A program made the translations under genes and the position numbers. From [Clostridium] fimetarium (GTDB lineage: Bacteria > Bacillota > Clostridia > Lachnospirales > Lachnospiraceae), in the NCBI RefSeq assembly GCF_900111235.1, contig NZ_FOJI01000012.1, positions 1 through 64,000 of the forward strand: a stretch of 64,000 nucleotides of DNA. The letters are read 5' to 3'. Shown one piece after another: positions 17,762-27,151 of the stretch. The notes under the pieces are model-generated. The model was not told where the DNA came from and ran no database searches. It saw nothing but the letters and a program-made list of their open reading frames with translations. The stretch's first letter is position 1; each line of letters starts with the position of its first letter.

Positions 17762-18655
17762 TTGATAATTGCAATTTGTATTTTGATTATTATAGTATGT
17801 TTACTTGCGTCGTATATAGCCCTTCTCCAGTATCAATTTGGTAATATAAATAGTCAACTTGAAAAACGACTGACAGGCGACATAAGGCGGCCTATCAGAT
17901 TGGAACTCATTAACCGCCAGTTAAATCAATTGACTGCCAATATAAACAAGTGCTTAAAGGCGGAGGAAACCCTCCGTCTTGAGAGCGTTCGGGAGGAAAA
18001 GCAATTTAAAGGTTTAATTGCTAATATATCCCATGATTTAAGAACACCGCTTACGGCCATAAAAGGGTATCAACAACTTCTAAAAAATAGCGAGTTAACA
18101 CAGGATCAACAAAAAAAACTCGAAGTTGCTATAAAGCATGCAGATGAATTGGGACATCTGATTGAACATTTTTTTGAATATTCATATCTTTTAAATGCAG
18201 AAATAAAACTAAACATTGAGAAAATTAATCTTACATATGTTGTTACAGAATGTCTTGCTGCATCAATTGCTTCATTTGAAAAACGCGGTCTTATGGTACA
18301 GCTTAAGGAAACACAACCAGTCTTCGTGCTAGCCGATCAGGAAATGTTGGTACGTATCGTTCAAAATTTAATCCAAAACTGTGTAGTCCATTCCTCCAGT
18401 AATGTTGTGGTTGAAATTTTAGCTATGGAAAATGCCGTAATTTCATTTAAAAATCTAGTCGAAAATGCTACTGAAATTGATGTGAAGTGTCTATTTGACC
18501 GTTTCTATACATCAGATCAGGCAAGAAGAAAAACGACTGGTTTGGGATTGTCTATCGTTAAACTATTGGCAGAGCAGATGGGTGGAACTGTAAATGCAAA
18601 TTTGTTAGGTGAAGAGTTGGAGATAGCGGTGGAACTACCTATATATGCGCGTTAA
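17762..18655 (+). CDS. Sensor histidine kinase of the ABC-resistance module
   Basis: About 297 residues from a TTG start at 17762, with AAAGAAAGG at 17741-17749. A longer frame begins inside the permease gene at ATG 17699. It has one N-terminal helix, a short linker, the dimerisation helix with phospho-acceptor His in ANISHDLRTPLTAIKGY, an N-box VRIVQNLIQNCVVHS and a G2 box TTGLGLSIVKLLAEQMGG. The absence of an extracellular sensor domain is usual for kinases that detect antibiotic flux through their partner transporter. It presumably phosphorylates the regulator whose gene starts at 15256. Confidence 0.85.
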   Translation: MIIAICILIIIVCLLASYIALLQYQFGNINSQLEKRLTGDIRRPIRLELINRQLNQLTANINKCLKAEETLRLESVREEKQFKGLIANISHDLRTPLTAIKGYQQLLKNSELTQDQQKKLEVAIKHADELGHLIEHFFEYSYLLNAEIKLNIEKINLTYVVTECLAASIASFEKRGLMVQLKETQPVFVLADQEMLVRIVQNLIQNCVVHSSSNVVVEILAMENAVISFKNLVENATEIDVKCLFDRFYTSDQARRKTTGLGLSIVKLLAEQMGGTVNANLLGEELEIAVELPIYAR

Positions 18656-18736
18656 AATCATGTTATGTTTATACAAAATAATCTAGTATACCATAATATA
18701 TTGGAAAAAAACAGCACTATTATTGTTGTTTCAGTA

Positions 18737-18765
18737 TTGAAATTGTGATATCATACTACTATAGT
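18737..18765 (+). promoter_or_regulatory. Sigma-A promoter of the GGDEF gene
   Basis: TTGAAA at 18737-18742 and TATAGT at 18760-18765 with a 17-base spacer. The spacer/-10 region also contains the small dyad TACTACTATAGTAG. Confidence 0.55.
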
Positions 18766-18818
18766 AGCGATACAATTAGAGGAACTTATCAATGATGCTG
18801 ATATAGGAGTACAAATGA

Positions 18819-19949
18819 ATGAATTTAATAGGTAATATAATTATAAACATTTATTCAATTGCAGTTTTGCTTATTGTTTATATCCAATATGTGAAAAAGC
18901 AGGAAAAAGAATTTTTGCAATATAAAATTTTTCTAATGATGTTAAAGACAACTGTTTTTCTATTGATTGTTGATATATTTTCCAGATTTGATGGTAGTCC
19001 AAATACAATATATGTTTACATAAATCGTATTTGTAATTTTGCTGCGTTTTCACTTAACCTTGTTCTCCCTTCATTATGGATATTATATGTTCATGATCAG
19101 GTGGTTCAAGAAGAAAAATTCACAAGGCGACTAATTTTTTCATTGATTTTTTTAAATTTGATAAATTTTATTAGTGTCATATTTTCACAATTTTATGAAT
19201 GGTTTTATTATATTGATGACGAGAATATGTATCATAGACTTCCACTTTTTTTTGTTCCAGTTGTATTGGTTATAATGTTTATGGCTGTAGGGATAATGAT
19301 GCTTATAAAAAATAGAAAAAAGATTGAGAAGAAGAATTTTGCTTCTTTGATTTTTTTTGGTGTTCCACCATTTGTAGGTGTTCTTTTACAAGCTACTTTT
19401 TATGGCTATTCATTAATGCTGAATTGTCTAGCACTTTCGATGCTAATTGTATTCGTAAACATACAGAATCATAATATGTACACTGATTATCTTACAGGAG
19501 TAAATAACCGGAAAAAGCTTGATCTTTACTTGAGGGATAAAATCAATGCAAGTATTGAAAATAAGACTTTTTCGGCTATTATGATAGATGTAAATGATTT
19601 TAAAGCTATTAATGATACCTTCGGACATAATATAGGTGATGATGCACTTAAAATTTGTGCAAAACTGCTTGCTAGCTGTGTTGAGGAAGATGACTTTATA
19701 GCGCGTTTCGGCGGTGATGAATTTTGTATTATTTTATACACATCTGATGAGAATATATTAGAAGAAACTGTATGCAGAATTAAGAACTATTTTGATAAAT
19801 TCAATCAATCAGGCAAGCATCCTTATAAGCTAGAAATTAGTATTGGTTATGCATTATACGACTACAATTCTTTTATGAAAGTGGAAGATTTCCAAAAGAA
19901 GCTTGATGTATTGATGTATAAGAATAAAGAGCTGGTTAAAAAAATGTAG
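18819..19949 (+). CDS. Membrane-bound diguanylate cyclase (GGDEF)
   Basis: 376 residues. The first 210 residues contain about six or seven hydrophobic helices, an unclassified membrane sensor. The C-terminal GGDEF domain starts with TDYLTGVNNRKKLD (about residue 218), has the metal-binding DVNDFKAINDTFGH, and an intact active-site RFGGDEF (about 295-301). No RxxD inhibitory site is visible just ahead of the signature. It should make cyclic di-GMP from two GTP at the membrane. It is transcribed alone from a good promoter, with AGGAG before the ATG. The stimulus is unknown. Confidence 0.92.
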   Translation: MNLIGNIIINIYSIAVLLIVYIQYVKKQEKEFLQYKIFLMMLKTTVFLLIVDIFSRFDGSPNTIYVYINRICNFAAFSLNLVLPSLWILYVHDQVVQEEKFTRRLIFSLIFLNLINFISVIFSQFYEWFYYIDDENMYHRLPLFFVPVVLVIMFMAVGIMMLIKNRKKIEKKNFASLIFFGVPPFVGVLLQATFYGYSLMLNCLALSMLIVFVNIQNHNMYTDYLTGVNNRKKLDLYLRDKINASIENKTFSAIMIDVNDFKAINDTFGHNIGDDALKICAKLLASCVEEDDFIARFGGDEFCIILYTSDENILEETVCRIKNYFDKFNQSGKHPYKLEISIGYALYDYNSFMKVEDFQKKLDVLMYKNKELVKKM

Positions 19950-19999
19950 ACAAGCGTAAAACAACATTTTTTCTTAAAACAAACAATGAGGATAATTCC

Positions 20000-20689
20000 A
20001 TGGCAAATGAAAAAATACTAATAATTGAAGATGACATAGATTTATCAAACGTTATGAGGGATTTTTTGTCTAACGATGGATATCAGATAAAGCAAGCATT
20101 CTCAGGGAATGAAGGCTTGGATATGTTGCAAAAACTGGAGCCGGACCTGATTATACTTGATATTATGCTACCAGGTATTGATGGTATTGAAGTATGCAAA
20201 AAAATTAGAGAAGATAGATACGTACCAATCATTATAATTTCTGCTAAAAAATCGGATTATGATAAGGTTTTGGCATTAGGAGTTGGTGCTGATGATTATT
20301 TGACGAAACCATTTTCTCAGATAGAACTAGTGGCCAGAGTGAAATCACATTTACGTCGCGCAACTAATTTTCTACCAGCGAAGAGTGCAAAGAGTGCAAA
20401 CAAAATATTTGGACAATTGTGCATTAATAGTGCTTCATACGAGGTTGTTGTTGACGGGAAACGAATTGATTTTTCACCTAAGGAATTTCAACTGCTTGAT
20501 TTTTTATCAGACAACCCTGCGCAAGTGTTTACAAAGGAGCAATTGATTGATCAGGTGTGGGGATATACCGAGTTTATCGATGAGAACACAATTGCAGTTT
20601 ATATAGGTCGTATTAGAGAAAAATTAGCTAGGGAACATGTGGAATTGATAAAGACAGTTTGGGGAGTAGGATATAGATGGGAAAGCTGA
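20000..20689 (+). CDS. OmpR-family response regulator
   Basis: 229 residues. Receiver acidic residues EDD (10-12), phospho-Asp in LIILDIMLPGIDG (about 54), Lys in LTKPFSQIE. The winged-helix domain ends in IKTVWGVGYRWES. The kinase start overlaps the end of this gene by 13 bases, so the two are co-translated. They converge on an ABC ATPase/FtsX-permease pair on the other strand, the arrangement seen for systems that respond to antimicrobial peptides. Confidence 0.92.
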   Translation: MANEKILIIEDDIDLSNVMRDFLSNDGYQIKQAFSGNEGLDMLQKLEPDLIILDIMLPGIDGIEVCKKIREDRYVPIIIISAKKSDYDKVLALGVGADDYLTKPFSQIELVARVKSHLRRATNFLPAKSAKSANKIFGQLCINSASYEVVVDGKRIDFSPKEFQLLDFLSDNPAQVFTKEQLIDQVWGYTEFIDENTIAVYIGRIREKLAREHVELIKTVWGVGYRWES

Positions 20690-22014
20690 CAATTAAGCTG
20701 AAAATATGTGTGCTATTGGTTGCTATTTTAATTGGAGTTGCTAGCCTATGTGTAAGCATCGTGGTAGTAAATGAGAGAAATACTGATAGGGATATGTTTA
20801 ACAGAACCAAAGTGCTCCTAAATAACGGAATTTACATGGCTAACGGTTTGGATTTTTCTGAGTTGGATCAATATACATACTCAGTAGTGAATTTATCGGG
20901 CAAAGTTTTATATTCTAATGATCTGAAATCTCCAGTAGGCGAGCAAATGGAATTGAAAATGCTATCAGGAATGTCAAAGGGTGACATTGCATCTGATGAT
21001 ATGATATATTCAACACCATTTATTAGAAATGATGTTCAGGTAGGAACTATCTATGTTTCAGTGCCCTATAGTTTAGTAAGTGACAAACATGTATCCGTAT
21101 ATGTCATTATGGCATTTATTATCATTTATATTATTAGTACGATCTTTCTTTTGATTAGGCTTATGTTTAAGGATATTCTTGAGCCGATTAGTATGATACA
21201 TAAAGTAACAAATAGTATAAGGGATGGTCATTTTCAGGATCGTTTATATTATGATTATGATGGAGAGATAGGAACGCTCTGTCATGATTTTGAAGGTTTG
21301 CGTTCGGATTTGGAGTATTCTACTGAAAACGAAAAAAAACTGAAAGAAAAAGAGAAACTACTGATGGCATATATTTCTCATGATCTTAGAACTCCAATTG
21401 CAACGATATCAGGTTACGTGGAAGGAATTCACAATGATATAGTGAAAGGGGACAGAGTACATGAGTACACATCTATAATTCTAAAAAAAATCGGTATGCT
21501 GAATTCTCTTATTGACGATATTCTCGAACATTCCCAAGCACAACTACATGAATTTGAAATCAAGAAATGCGAATGCTATTCGAGAAAATATTTTGATGAG
21601 ATCATGATAGAAGCGAAGCAAGATGTTGATAAAAAGGGACTTACATTTTCTTACAGTCAGATACCTGATGTACTGATCAATATTGATGAAAAACGAATCA
21701 GACAGGTTATGCAAAATCTTCTTGGAAATGCTATGAAATTTACGAATGAGGGTCAAATAAGCGTTAATTATAAAGTGGAGAATGATTATTTGTTAATTGC
21801 TGTAAGAGATACTGGTATCGGCATTGCAGCCATCGATATTCCTATGGTATTTGGTGAGTTTTATAGAGGTGAAAAAGCCAGAACCCTTAATGTACAAGGC
21901 TCCGGCTTAGGACTTAGTATATCCAAATATATTGTTGAACAACATGGTGGTAGAATAGAATGTGACAGTATATTAGATCAGTGGACTGAAATACAGTTTT
22001 CTATCTCAATTTAG
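20677..22014 (+). CDS. Sensor histidine kinase
   Basis: 445 residues. Two membrane helices (about 8-28 and 140-163) flank an extracytoplasmic loop of some 110 residues. Then come a HAMP-like segment (about 165-215), the acceptor His in YISHDLRTPIATISGY (about 237), the N-box MQNLLGNAMKFTN, and a G2 box GSGLGLSISKYIVEQHGG. It is the partner of the overlapping upstream regulator gene. The gene ends 11 bases from the end of the convergent ABC ATPase gene. The ligand is unknown. Confidence 0.9.
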   Translation: MGKLTIKLKICVLLVAILIGVASLCVSIVVVNERNTDRDMFNRTKVLLNNGIYMANGLDFSELDQYTYSVVNLSGKVLYSNDLKSPVGEQMELKMLSGMSKGDIASDDMIYSTPFIRNDVQVGTIYVSVPYSLVSDKHVSVYVIMAFIIIYIISTIFLLIRLMFKDILEPISMIHKVTNSIRDGHFQDRLYYDYDGEIGTLCHDFEGLRSDLEYSTENEKKLKEKEKLLMAYISHDLRTPIATISGYVEGIHNDIVKGDRVHEYTSIILKKIGMLNSLIDDILEHSQAQLHEFEIKKCECYSRKYFDEIMIEAKQDVDKKGLTFSYSQIPDVLINIDEKRIRQVMQNLLGNAMKFTNEGQISVNYKVENDYLLIAVRDTGIGIAAIDIPMVFGEFYRGEKARTLNVQGSGLGLSISKYIVEQHGGRIECDSILDQWTEIQFSISI

Positions 22015-22024
22015 ACAGTGGCTA

Positions 22025-22780
22025 TTACCATCCTTGTTCTTTTAAGAAATCAAATACAACAGCTTTTCGTTCGCTTTCTTTTTCGCTGGAATATTTTCCG
22101 AGATTTAGCTCCGCATATATACGGCCATCAGACATATACAATAATCTAGTTGCGCGGGTGGCAGCTTTTAAATCATGCGTTACCATAACGATAGACTGAC
22201 CATTATTGTTTATGTTAGTCAAGCTGTCAAGCACTTGTCGCCCACTCGAAGAGTTAAGCGAACCAGTGGGTTCATCACCAAATATAACCTTGGGATTGCC
22301 GATTAATGCCCTACATATTGCGACGCGCTGTTGCTGCCCGCCGGACATCTCACTTGGGTATTTGTCTTTTTCTTCAGTAAGTCCGAACTTTTCTAGAAGC
22401 TCCAGAGATTTCTTGTTTACATTTTCTTTTGAATCAGATCCATAGCCTATATAGGCAATATTTTCAAATGCAGTTAAATCATGCAGCAGATTCATACTCT
22501 GAAATATAAAGGAAACTTCGGTTTTTCTGAACTTACTGAGTTTTTTTTCTGTCATACTTGACATATCATTTCCAAGTATAGTTAATGTTCCACTTGTAGG
22601 CTTATCCATTGAACTGATTGCGTATAGTAGGGTGGATTTTCCACCGCCGCTGCTACCCATAATTACTGTGAAATCACCTTCATATATTTCCAAATCTATA
22701 TTTTTGAGTACATTCATACCGGTTTTTCCAAGAATATAAGTCTTACATAACTGTTTTGTTTCTATAATTTTATTTTTCAT
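22025..22780 (-). CDS. ABC ATPase (MacB/BceA type)
   Basis: 251 residues. Walker A GSSGGGKSTLL (about residue 43), Q-loop FIFQSMNLL, signature MSGGQQQRVAICRALIG, Walker B VIFGDEPTGSLNS, H-loop MVTHD. This is the FtsX-partner ATPase family used in lipoprotein release, mechanotransmission and peptide-antibiotic resistance. The permease gene lies immediately upstream on the same strand (91-base gap). The RBS AGAGGG is well placed. The likely role is detoxifying or sensing envelope-active peptides together with the convergent two-component system. Confidence 0.9.
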   Translation of the reverse strand: MKNKIIETKQLCKTYILGKTGMNVLKNIDLEIYEGDFTVIMGSSGGGKSTLLYAISSMDKPTSGTLTILGNDMSSMTEKKLSKFRKTEVSFIFQSMNLLHDLTAFENIAYIGYGSDSKENVNKKSLELLEKFGLTEEKDKYPSEMSGGQQQRVAICRALIGNPKVIFGDEPTGSLNSSSGRQVLDSLTNINNNGQSIVMVTHDLKAATRATRLLYMSDGRIYAELNLGKYSSEKESERKAVVFDFLKEQGW

Positions 22781-22871
22781 TTCATTTTCCCTCTTTCATA
22801 ATTAATCTATATTTCTGACATAGTTTGCTCATAAATTTCAATATTCTCATTCATAGCTATAATTCGTACGT

Positions 22872-25184
22872 TTATTCTTCCATCAACTTCTTAGGTGAAA
22901 TCTTCTTGATTGGAAGGCTGAGAAGTATGGTTATTAAAATGATGACACTCAACCCACTTACCAGTAATATTGTAGTTTCAAAGGCTTCTGTTTTGTATGC
23001 ATTTACACTCATAACGGCATAATAGATGCTGTGTGTGAATGCGAGATTTAAGATAGTAGCAATTATTAATCCAAGGGCACTTAACAAAGATAGTCTAAAA
23101 ACATTTCGTCTTATGATATATCCATTTGAAAATCCATAAGCCTTCATAATACCAAAATTGCGTTGTTGTTCATTGTTGTTCATAACGATTATATTAATAA
23201 TGTTTAGCAGCGTAAATGCAAAGAAGATTACGATAATAATGATTGTTACAGGTATCATGATTGACATGATGGATACTTTTATGTCATCAACAAAATCAAG
23301 CATCGTTTCGAATTTATAATCAGAAAAATGTTCCTTGATATCAGCTCTAAATGCATCTATATCTTTTGGATTCTTTAGGTTAACTCCGATTTTGGTGTAA
23401 TATAATTCCTTTGGTACATCTGAAAATGTAGAGGTTACAAATGATAACGAAGGGGGCATCATGGTATCATAGATTCCAGAAATCATAAGATTGGTTTCAA
23501 CACCATTAATGACTAGAGTGATATAATCACCAATATCGTAATCGGTATTTTTTAAAGTAAGTGAATCGATTGCTACTTCTTCTTTGTTTTGAGGTGGGCG
23601 GCCATGACGATAAGTGATTCCTGTCAGTTTATAATCAAAGGTATTGAAATCGGTCACATTGGCATATTTTATATTGATATTGTCTTCATTACTAAGTACA
23701 CTCACTTTAGAAAATAATTCACCAGTAATATAGCTATCAACATAATCGCTATTTTGTACATAGTCAATTAATTCTTGTGTTAGGGCATGGTCTTCCTTGG
23801 TTATGAAACAATCACAATTAGGACCTGAAATCCAAGCTGGGGCATTCTTTTCCATACGACCGAACGAGATACATATATTTACTAGCATGATTGCTATGAA
23901 AAATGATGTGCCCACAATAAGTACAATAATTGCGGAACGACTCTTGTACTTAAAGATATCATTGATAGCCATACTAAATGAGGAATGCGCATTTTTAATC
24001 AGTGACTTTCTTAGCTTTGCCTTGGAGGAAGAGGTCCCAACGCGAAAGGCATCAACAGGCGTGATTTTTCGTATTCGTCTGAGTGCAAACCATATACTAA
24101 ATATTAGAATTAAGCTGGTAATCAAAATTACAAAAACGCAGGAGTATATGGAAGCTTTGCTCAGGCTGTAATCACCTATATATTCCATAACGATTCGGCC
24201 GATGAAGATTGACATTGGCAATCCTAAAAGCGAACCGATTGTAATGGAAATGATTCCTACAAGAGCGTAGCATTTCTGATAAAACCCCATAATTTCTAAG
24301 TTTGTATAGCCTACAGATTTATAAGTCCCAATAGCGCTATATTCATTTAGAATTGTATTTCTTATAAAAAATAAAATAATTACAATTGTCATTATTAGCA
24401 TAAATCCTGCTGATAATGTTCCAAGACTAGATATTAAGGAAGTAATCATAGTAGCTTTTAATTTCATAGCGGACAATGTGTCGTAACTTTCAGCATGATA
24501 GTCATCTGTATAGACAGTATCAAGCCAGTCTTGAATGGTCTGGCTATTAGTATCGGTGGTAATACAAATCAATTCAAGTGCTTGCTGGCTGTCAAACCAA
24601 TCCGTATCCGCTTGATTGATGAATATCGCAGCGCCGGTTGTCATAGATACTGGCTTTCTGGTGTCATTAACAAGGGTGGAAACCGTAAGTGGTTTCGTAG
24701 TGTTACCGACTTTTATATCAAATGTGTCATTTACAAAAATACTGTGGTTGTCAGCAACGATATTTTGTACCCAGACTTGACCAGGTGCGGGACAGGTGCT
24801 TTGCAAATCACCATCGACGGGTGTGAGCTTGAATGGCAAATCAGTATAATCTGATAGTACAATGGCATATAACGGATTGATATAACTTTGTACAAGCGTA
24901 TTATGATGATTAATATCAAGAGAAGCAATGTAATAGCACTCGTATGTTTTTATTGAAGTTATATCATCTCGTTCTTTTGATTTTTCTTGTATTAGTTTGC
25001 TGGTTCCTGGGGTTGCATAGAGCAGGAGGCTTGCATTGCTAGAATCATCATACTGACTGTCGGTATAACGCTCCACCTCTTTACTGAAACTAATACAAGT
25101 GGATAGAATCATAGTCGCAAAGGCTAGAATAAACCCTAGTACAATAAATTGTAATTTTTTCTTTTTAAGCTTTTTAATCCACAT
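22872..25184 (-). CDS. FtsX-domain ABC permease
   Basis: 770 residues with a duplicated FtsX organisation. There is an N-terminal helix (about 10-30), a large extracytoplasmic domain (about 35-250), three helices (about 255-370), a cytoplasmic linker with the TPVDAFRVGTSS motif, a further helix (about 420), a second extracytoplasmic domain, and three C-terminal helices ending in PIKKISPKKLMEE. It works with the downstream ATPase. The 200 bases between its start and 25388 contain AT-rich promoter-like sequence but no gene. Confidence 0.9.
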   Translation of the reverse strand: MWIKKLKKKKLQFIVLGFILAFATMILSTCISFSKEVERYTDSQYDDSSNASLLLYATPGTSKLIQEKSKERDDITSIKTYECYYIASLDINHHNTLVQSYINPLYAIVLSDYTDLPFKLTPVDGDLQSTCPAPGQVWVQNIVADNHSIFVNDTFDIKVGNTTKPLTVSTLVNDTRKPVSMTTGAAIFINQADTDWFDSQQALELICITTDTNSQTIQDWLDTVYTDDYHAESYDTLSAMKLKATMITSLISSLGTLSAGFMLIMTIVIILFFIRNTILNEYSAIGTYKSVGYTNLEIMGFYQKCYALVGIISITIGSLLGLPMSIFIGRIVMEYIGDYSLSKASIYSCVFVILITSLILIFSIWFALRRIRKITPVDAFRVGTSSSKAKLRKSLIKNAHSSFSMAINDIFKYKSRSAIIVLIVGTSFFIAIMLVNICISFGRMEKNAPAWISGPNCDCFITKEDHALTQELIDYVQNSDYVDSYITGELFSKVSVLSNEDNINIKYANVTDFNTFDYKLTGITYRHGRPPQNKEEVAIDSLTLKNTDYDIGDYITLVINGVETNLMISGIYDTMMPPSLSFVTSTFSDVPKELYYTKIGVNLKNPKDIDAFRADIKEHFSDYKFETMLDFVDDIKVSIMSIMIPVTIIIIVIFFAFTLLNIINIIVMNNNEQQRNFGIMKAYGFSNGYIIRRNVFRLSLLSALGLIIATILNLAFTHSIYYAVMSVNAYKTEAFETTILLVSGLSVIILITILLSLPIKKISPKKLMEE

Positions 25185-25388
25185 AAATCTATTTCCTTTC
25201 TGTCTGTATCGAATTGTTTGGTATATAGACAGTGTAGTATTTTAATCTTACTCAGTTATGACTAAATTATAAACAAATTCTTACTATGTAAATAATACCA
25301 TAAAATGTATTTTTAGTATTATAGGATTTGAAATAATGTAAATGAAATATACAAATAAATAGATATAAAATGGTTTGGAGGTTTTGCT

Positions 25389-25778
25389 ATTATTTCTATA
25401 CTAATCATTCCTGTTATGTGTATCTGGTTAATGTTTGAAGAATTTACTCCAATCAGTTTGAAACTTTCAAATAATCAAATTGTAGCTGAGCATCTGAAAG
25501 TAGAATATGCAATCAATATTGACGATATTAAGGAAATCAAGATAATAACGCAACTTCCGAGAACACAAAAACGAATGGGTACAGGGATGGATAAGTTGGA
25601 AAAAGGGTCATTTTCGGTAGATGGATATGGTGATTGTGATTTGTGCTTGAATCCTCAAAATAAAACATTTATTGTCGTTACAACGGCGAGTAACACATAT
25701 TTTTTAAGTGACGAAGATAATGCAGTTACACAGAAAGTATATGAAGAGGTTGAAAAAAGTAATATAATTTACCATTAA
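25389..25778 (+). CDS. N-terminally shortened bacterial PH-domain (bPH) membrane protein
   Basis: The readable product has one hydrophobic helix (IISILIIPVMCIWLMF) followed by a bPH-type beta domain (FTPISLKLSNNQIVAEHLKVEYAINIDDIKEIKII...). Intact relatives usually have an extra N-terminal helix. An ideal GGAGG at 25377-25381 sits 7 bases before ATT at 25389, whereas the first in-frame ATG (25416) has no RBS and would cut the helix. The ATG at 25370 is out of frame. So either a rare AUU start is used or the gene is a 5' truncated remnant. The function is unknown. Confidence 0.5.
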   Translation: MISILIIPVMCIWLMFEEFTPISLKLSNNQIVAEHLKVEYAINIDDIKEIKIITQLPRTQKRMGTGMDKLEKGSFSVDGYGDCDLCLNPQNKTFIVVTTASNTYFLSDEDNAVTQKVYEEVEKSNIIYH

Positions 25779-25807
25779 TGTAAAAGAAACTATAATCATG
25801 CATAAAG

Positions 25808-25842
25808 AAAACAGCTGTTCCACAGAGTGGGACAGCTGTTTT
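25808..25842 (+). terminator. Terminator after the bPH gene
   Basis: AAAACAGCTGTTCC and GGGACAGCTGTTTT form a 14-pair stem with one G-U pair and a short loop, followed by TTTTGTTCT. Confidence 0.85.
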
Positions 25843-25942
25843 GTTCTGCGGAATATACGTGTTGTATGTAAAAATGTATATTATATAATATATATATAGC
25901 AATTATTTATACATATCTAACAAAAATTGGGAGGTAATGAAT

Positions 25943-27106
25943 ATGTTAAAAGCAAATGTTGGATCAAGTACATTGGCAAATGCAGCTGATGCAGGAAAGA
26001 AAGCAGCGGCAGCTGCAAAAGTTGGATTAGGGGATATTAAGGTTGCATTTGTGTATGCAAGTTGTGCGTATGATATGAAGGCCCTAATTTCTGGTGTTGC
26101 TTCTGAATTTCCAGATGTTCCACTCTTGGGAAATACTTCTTTTACCGGTGTTATTACACAAGATGGTTTTATCTCATCGGATGACGGGTTTGTAGGTGTC
26201 ATGGCTATTTCTGATTCAGATATGGCGGTGGGGGTAGCCGGTAAGGCACGTGGCGTAGATGCTTTTGAAGATGGAAAGTTACTAGCTGATGAAGCGATGA
26301 AGGCTGCAGGTAAGGATGTCGCTCCTACCTATTTCTATATGGCTGCGTCTCCAGCAGAAGAAGAATTTTATCTAAAAGGAATCAGTTCTGTAATTGGAAG
26401 AGTACCATTTTTTGGAGGAAGTGCAGCAGATAACAGCATTTCTGGAGATTGGAAACTGTATACGAAGGACCAAGTATTTGCAGATGGTGCAGTTGTCGCG
26501 TTTTTCTATGGAAAACCTATCACCAATTTATTTACAGGTGCTTATCATGAGACAAATGATTTTGGTGTTATCACAAAGATAGATGGAAACAGAACTTTAC
26601 TTGAGATAGATGGAGTCCCAGCTACTCAAAAATATGCAGAGTGGTTAGGTGTTTCAAAGGATGCTGTTGCTGGTGGAAATCTTCTCGTAACTGCGATTAC
26701 GTCTCCACTTGGCGTTAAGGATCGTCTTGGCGATTTAGTAGCAATTCGTCATCCTATGAATGGTAATGAAGATGGTTCTATGAACATTGGAAACAATTTG
26801 GCAGAAAAGACCTGTGTGATTCGTATGGAGGCTACGATTGATGAATTAATTTCTTCAGCAGGAGAAACATTACGAGCTTTAAAAGCGAAAATGGGTGGAG
26901 AGGCAGCAGCATTCCATTTGGTTCATTGTGGCGGAAGACGTGCTGGAATTGGCGATCGCATCAATGAAGTTGCAGATGCCATCAAAGCAGAAGCTGGAGA
27001 TGTTCCATTTATAGTTGAATTTACATTTGGTGAATATGGATATGAAAGTGATAACAACAATACGTGCGGTGGCTTGATGCTTTCATTTACTGGGTTCTAT
27101 AAATAA
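25943..27106 (+). CDS. FIST N/C domain protein (putative sensory ligand-binding)
   Basis: About 387 residues. The N-terminal FIST_N half contains AFVYASCAYDMKALISGV and PLLGNTSFTGVIT. The middle carries GRVPFFGGSAADN and the C-terminal FIST_C half ends with GLMLSFTGFYK. FIST domains are proposed to bind small ligands such as amino acids and are often fused to signalling modules; here the protein stands alone and lacks any output domain. The ATG at 25943 fits GGGAGG (8 bases) better than the ATG at 25937 (2 bases). The aldehyde dehydrogenase gene follows after 45 bases, so the two are probably one operon. It is unusually rich in Ala and Gly near the start. Confidence 0.88.
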   Translation: MLKANVGSSTLANAADAGKKAAAAAKVGLGDIKVAFVYASCAYDMKALISGVASEFPDVPLLGNTSFTGVITQDGFISSDDGFVGVMAISDSDMAVGVAGKARGVDAFEDGKLLADEAMKAAGKDVAPTYFYMAASPAEEEFYLKGISSVIGRVPFFGGSAADNSISGDWKLYTKDQVFADGAVVAFFYGKPITNLFTGAYHETNDFGVITKIDGNRTLLEIDGVPATQKYAEWLGVSKDAVAGGNLLVTAITSPLGVKDRLGDLVAIRHPMNGNEDGSMNIGNNLAEKTCVIRMEATIDELISSAGETLRALKAKMGGEAAAFHLVHCGGRRAGIGDRINEVADAIKAEAGDVPFIVEFTFGEYGYESDNNNTCGGLMLSFTGFYK

Positions 27107-27151
27107 TACATAAAGTAATATATAAAGTAAAATATAAAGGAGGACATTAAT

